5,855 nucleotides of DNA from Chloroflexota bacterium (GTDB lineage: Bacteria; Chloroflexota; Dehalococcoidia; Dehalococcoidales; UBA2162): contig JACQOM010000008.1 of NCBI GenBank assembly GCA_016202525.1, positions 1 through 5,855 on the forward strand, given 5' to 3'. A model generated the notes under the pieces. That model saw only the letters and a list, made by a program, of their open reading frames with translations, had not been told where the DNA came from and searched no databases. Below, in pieces: positions 5,388 to 5,855 of this stretch (within the stretch, counting starts at the first letter, position 1; every line of letters begins with the position of its first letter). The position numbers and the translations under genes are program-made.

Positions 5388-5855
5388 CTATAAGCCTTTG
5401 CCGGCAATATAAGCGGCCAGGTCACCCAGGCTGCAGCTATAGCCCCATTCATTATCATACCAGGCGACTGCCTTGACCATGTTGTCGCCGATGACCATGG
5501 TGCTGGGCGCATCGACAATGGAACTGGCCGGGTTGCCCTTGAAATCCATGCTGACCAGTTCTTCCTGGCAGTACTCCAGGATTCCTGATAGGGGGCCTTC
5601 GGCGGCTGTCTTAAAGGCCTGATTGACCTGCTCGATAGTGACCTTTTTGCCTAGGTCGGCGACGAAGTCAACAACAGAAACAGTGGCTACCGGAACGCGG
5701 AAAGCCAGGCCGTGGACTTTGCCTTTGAGGTCGGGGATAATCTCACCGACCAGTCTGGCGGCACCGGTAGTGGTCGGGATAATGTTGATGCCGGCAGTCC
5801 GTGCCCGGCGCAGGTCGGAATGGACGGTATCCAGGATTCTCTGGTCGTTGGTATA
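5388..5855 (-). CDS. gap: Class I glyceraldehyde-3-phosphate dehydrogenase, C-terminal 155 residues (partial)
   Basis: The frame is open from the window edge to TAG at 5388-5390 and encodes 155 residues, somewhat under half of the usual length near 335. It begins at YTNDQ, just past the catalytic Cys and His, which lie outside the window. It contains the class I landmarks [18 protein letters not shown] (phosphate-binding Thr region), GLAFRVPV (substrate-binding Arg) and WYDNEWGYS near the C terminus. The enzyme oxidises glyceraldehyde-3-phosphate to 1,3-bisphosphoglycerate with NAD(P) in central glycolysis or gluconeogenesis. No break or odd residue is visible. It is on the same strand as, and 84 bases upstream of, the intact CetZ-like gene. 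Its start and promoter are outside the window. Cofactor preference cannot be judged from this part. Confidence 0.95.
   Translation of the reverse strand, partial: YTNDQRILDTVHSDLRRARTAGINIIPTTTGAARLVGEIIPDLKGKVHGLAFRVPVATVSVVDFVADLGKKVTIEQVNQAFKTAAEGPLSGILEYCQEELVSMDFKGNPASSIVDAPSTMVIGDNMVKAVAWYDNEWGYSCSLGDLAAYIAGKGL

Overview
The window (about 5.9 kb, roughly half G+C by eye) looks bacterial. Evidence for this is the Shine-Dalgarno sites, sigma70-type -35/-10 pairs, GTG as well as ATG starts, and the C-terminal part of a classical class I glyceraldehyde-3-phosphate dehydrogenase. Nothing here fixes the lineage. A Chloroflexota (Dehalococcoidia-like) source is a guess from general gene style, held at low confidence.

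Layout, left to right. (1) 129-1304, minus strand: a tubulin/FtsZ-superfamily GTPase gene, CetZ-like, of 391 codons. It is intact except for one in-frame TGA at codon 9, in the first nucleotide-binding loop. A good terminator hairpin (42-66) lies beyond its stop and a sigma70-like promoter (1332-1361) lies before its start. (2) 1305-1606: a divergent intergenic region with candidate plus-strand promoters and a perfect GC hairpin. (3) 1607-3508, plus strand: a 633-residue alanine-rich, all-helical repeat protein. Its central 513 residues split without remainder into units of 25 residues, or 25 plus a multiple of 11. (4) 3586-4074, plus strand: a 162-residue helical protein with ten uninterrupted 11-residue repeats. 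(5) 4128-5303, minus strand: a second CetZ-like GTPase of exactly 391 codons, intact, about two-thirds identical to the first over an ungapped alignment counted by hand. (6) 5388-5855, minus strand: the last 155 codons of gap, cut by the window edge.

The core is a candidate cytoskeletal module. Two tubulin-like GTPases on one strand bracket two rod-like coiled-coil genes on the other. Both GTPases keep a C-terminal tail ending DIPSLL, reminiscent of the FtsZ C-terminal docking peptide. Both have a TTGACA-N18-TARAAT promoter close to the start codon, so they may be expressed under similar conditions. Both rod proteins are built on hendecad arithmetic, suggesting long straight or membrane-surface helices. 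A working idea is that the GTPases form a filament and the rods act as partners, scaffolds or membrane adaptors. This rests on gene neighbourhood and sequence pattern only; no function is demonstrated. The nonsense codon in copy 1 is the other point to settle: a recent pseudogene, a sequencing or assembly error, or recoding.
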